From Actinomycetota bacterium (lineage in GTDB: Bacteria; Actinomycetota; Humimicrobiia; Humimicrobiales; Humimicrobiaceae): DNA of 5,100 nucleotides. The notes under the pieces were generated by a model. The model was not told the origin of the DNA, did no database searches, and was given only the letters and a program-made list of their open reading frames with translations. How positions within the stretch are numbered: the first letter of the stretch is position 1; each line of letters opens with the position of its first letter. Below are positions 4,604-5,100 of this stretch, in pieces. A program made the translations under genes and the position numbers. The stretch spans positions 1 to 5,100 of the forward strand of contig JACVJB010000105.1 of NCBI GenBank assembly GCA_015711775.1. Direction: 5' to 3'.

Positions 4604-5100
4604 AAAAACAATATATGCCTAAAAGAAAAACATACAGATATGTAATTATCCTATTACTGGTGCTTATCGCTGCAGTTATAATATCGGCATCACTGGGTTC
4701 TGCTGATCTTTCAATAAAAGAAACTTCAATCATAATTGCCAGTCATATTCCGGTAATAAAAAATCTTACCACCAATGAGACTATTGACCCGCGAAGTGAC
4801 ATGATAATTTCACAAATAAGGCTCCCGAGGATTTTTCTTGCAGTTTTTGCAGGAATTGCGCTTGCATGTGCAGGTGTCATTTACCAGGGTATATTCAGGA
4901 ACCCGCTTGCTGATCCGTATATAATAGGGGTTAGCGCTGGAGCTTCCCTTGGCGCAACTGCAGGGCTTGTCTTTATTTCAGGAATGCGGTTTTTAAGTTT
5001 CTCTGCAGCTAATATTCTTGCATTTGCAGGCGCTTTGGGGGTTACTTTTTTTGTTTACAATATTTCCCGTGTAAAAAGCAGAATATCAGTTGTAACTCTT
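4600..5100 (+). CDS. btuC: Corrinoid ABC transporter permease, BtuC/FecCD family (3' end outside window)
   Basis: The first 167 residues of a FecCD-type permease are present, about half of the usual 320-350. A basic N-terminus is followed by membrane helix 1 (about 14-31) and an external stretch. Then comes the family hallmark IRLPRIFLAVFAGIALACAG (73-92), leading into YQGIFRNPLADPYIIGVSAGASLG (95-118). More membrane segments follow at about 119-128 and 139-155. It should form the membrane channel for the substrate captured by BtuF, powered by an ATPase probably encoded just downstream. The family also moves iron-siderophores and haem; the corrinoid assignment comes from context. An in-frame TGA at 4597-4599 rules out any earlier start. 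The start could be 4600 or 4615, and 4600 is chosen because the preceding mini-ORF overlaps it as ATGA. Confidence 0.9.
   Translation, partial: MKKQYMPKRKTYRYVIILLLVLIAAVIISASLGSADLSIKETSIIIASHIPVIKNLTTNETIDPRSDMIISQIRLPRIFLAVFAGIALACAGVIYQGIFRNPLADPYIIGVSAGASLGATAGLVFISGMRFLSFSAANILAFAGALGVTFFVYNISRVKSRISVVTL

Overview
The window is AT-rich bacterial DNA with every supported gene on the + strand. It holds two functional blocks. Frequent AGG and ATA codons, a lipoprotein-type solute-binding protein and a transcription-terminating cobalamin riboswitch suggest a low-GC bacterium, perhaps with a monoderm-like envelope. The sequence alone does not name a phylum.

Block 1 (1-1066) is signalling. 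The last 53 codons of what is probably a hybrid sensor kinase overlap by 11 bases a PleD-like diguanylate cyclase (receiver plus GGDEF, with active-site and inhibitory-site residues intact). The overlap suggests translational coupling and a sensor-to-c-di-GMP relay.

Block 2 (about 1148-5100) is a corrinoid uptake and salvage locus. A gene-free stretch of about 530 bases (1067-1597) holds a candidate promoter, a cobalamin riboswitch (about 1251-1430) and a strong intrinsic terminator (1512-1541). These lead into btuF, a corrinoid-binding lipoprotein gene. A 263-base spacer (2660-2922) holds a 10-bp perfect inverted repeat that can fold as a three-way junction, plus a promoter-like site. Then come cobU (cobinamide kinase/guanylyltransferase), cobS (adenosylcobinamide-GDP ribazoletransferase) and the first 167 codons of btuC, a FecCD-type permease gene that runs off the window.

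The genes fit together as follows. BtuF captures a corrinoid such as cobalamin or cobinamide, and BtuC, with an ATPase not seen here, imports it. CobU activates adenosylcobinamide to the GDP form, and CobS attaches the lower-ligand riboside. High intracellular cobalamin should shut the locus down through the riboswitch. Two small oddities stand out: a mini-ORF ends on the start codon of cobS, and another ends on the start codon of btuC. No mobile element, CRISPR array, tRNA or rRNA was seen. I do not see an entirely new system here; the points worth checking are the regulatory RNA structures, the leader mini-ORFs, the split transporter gene order and the long CobS.
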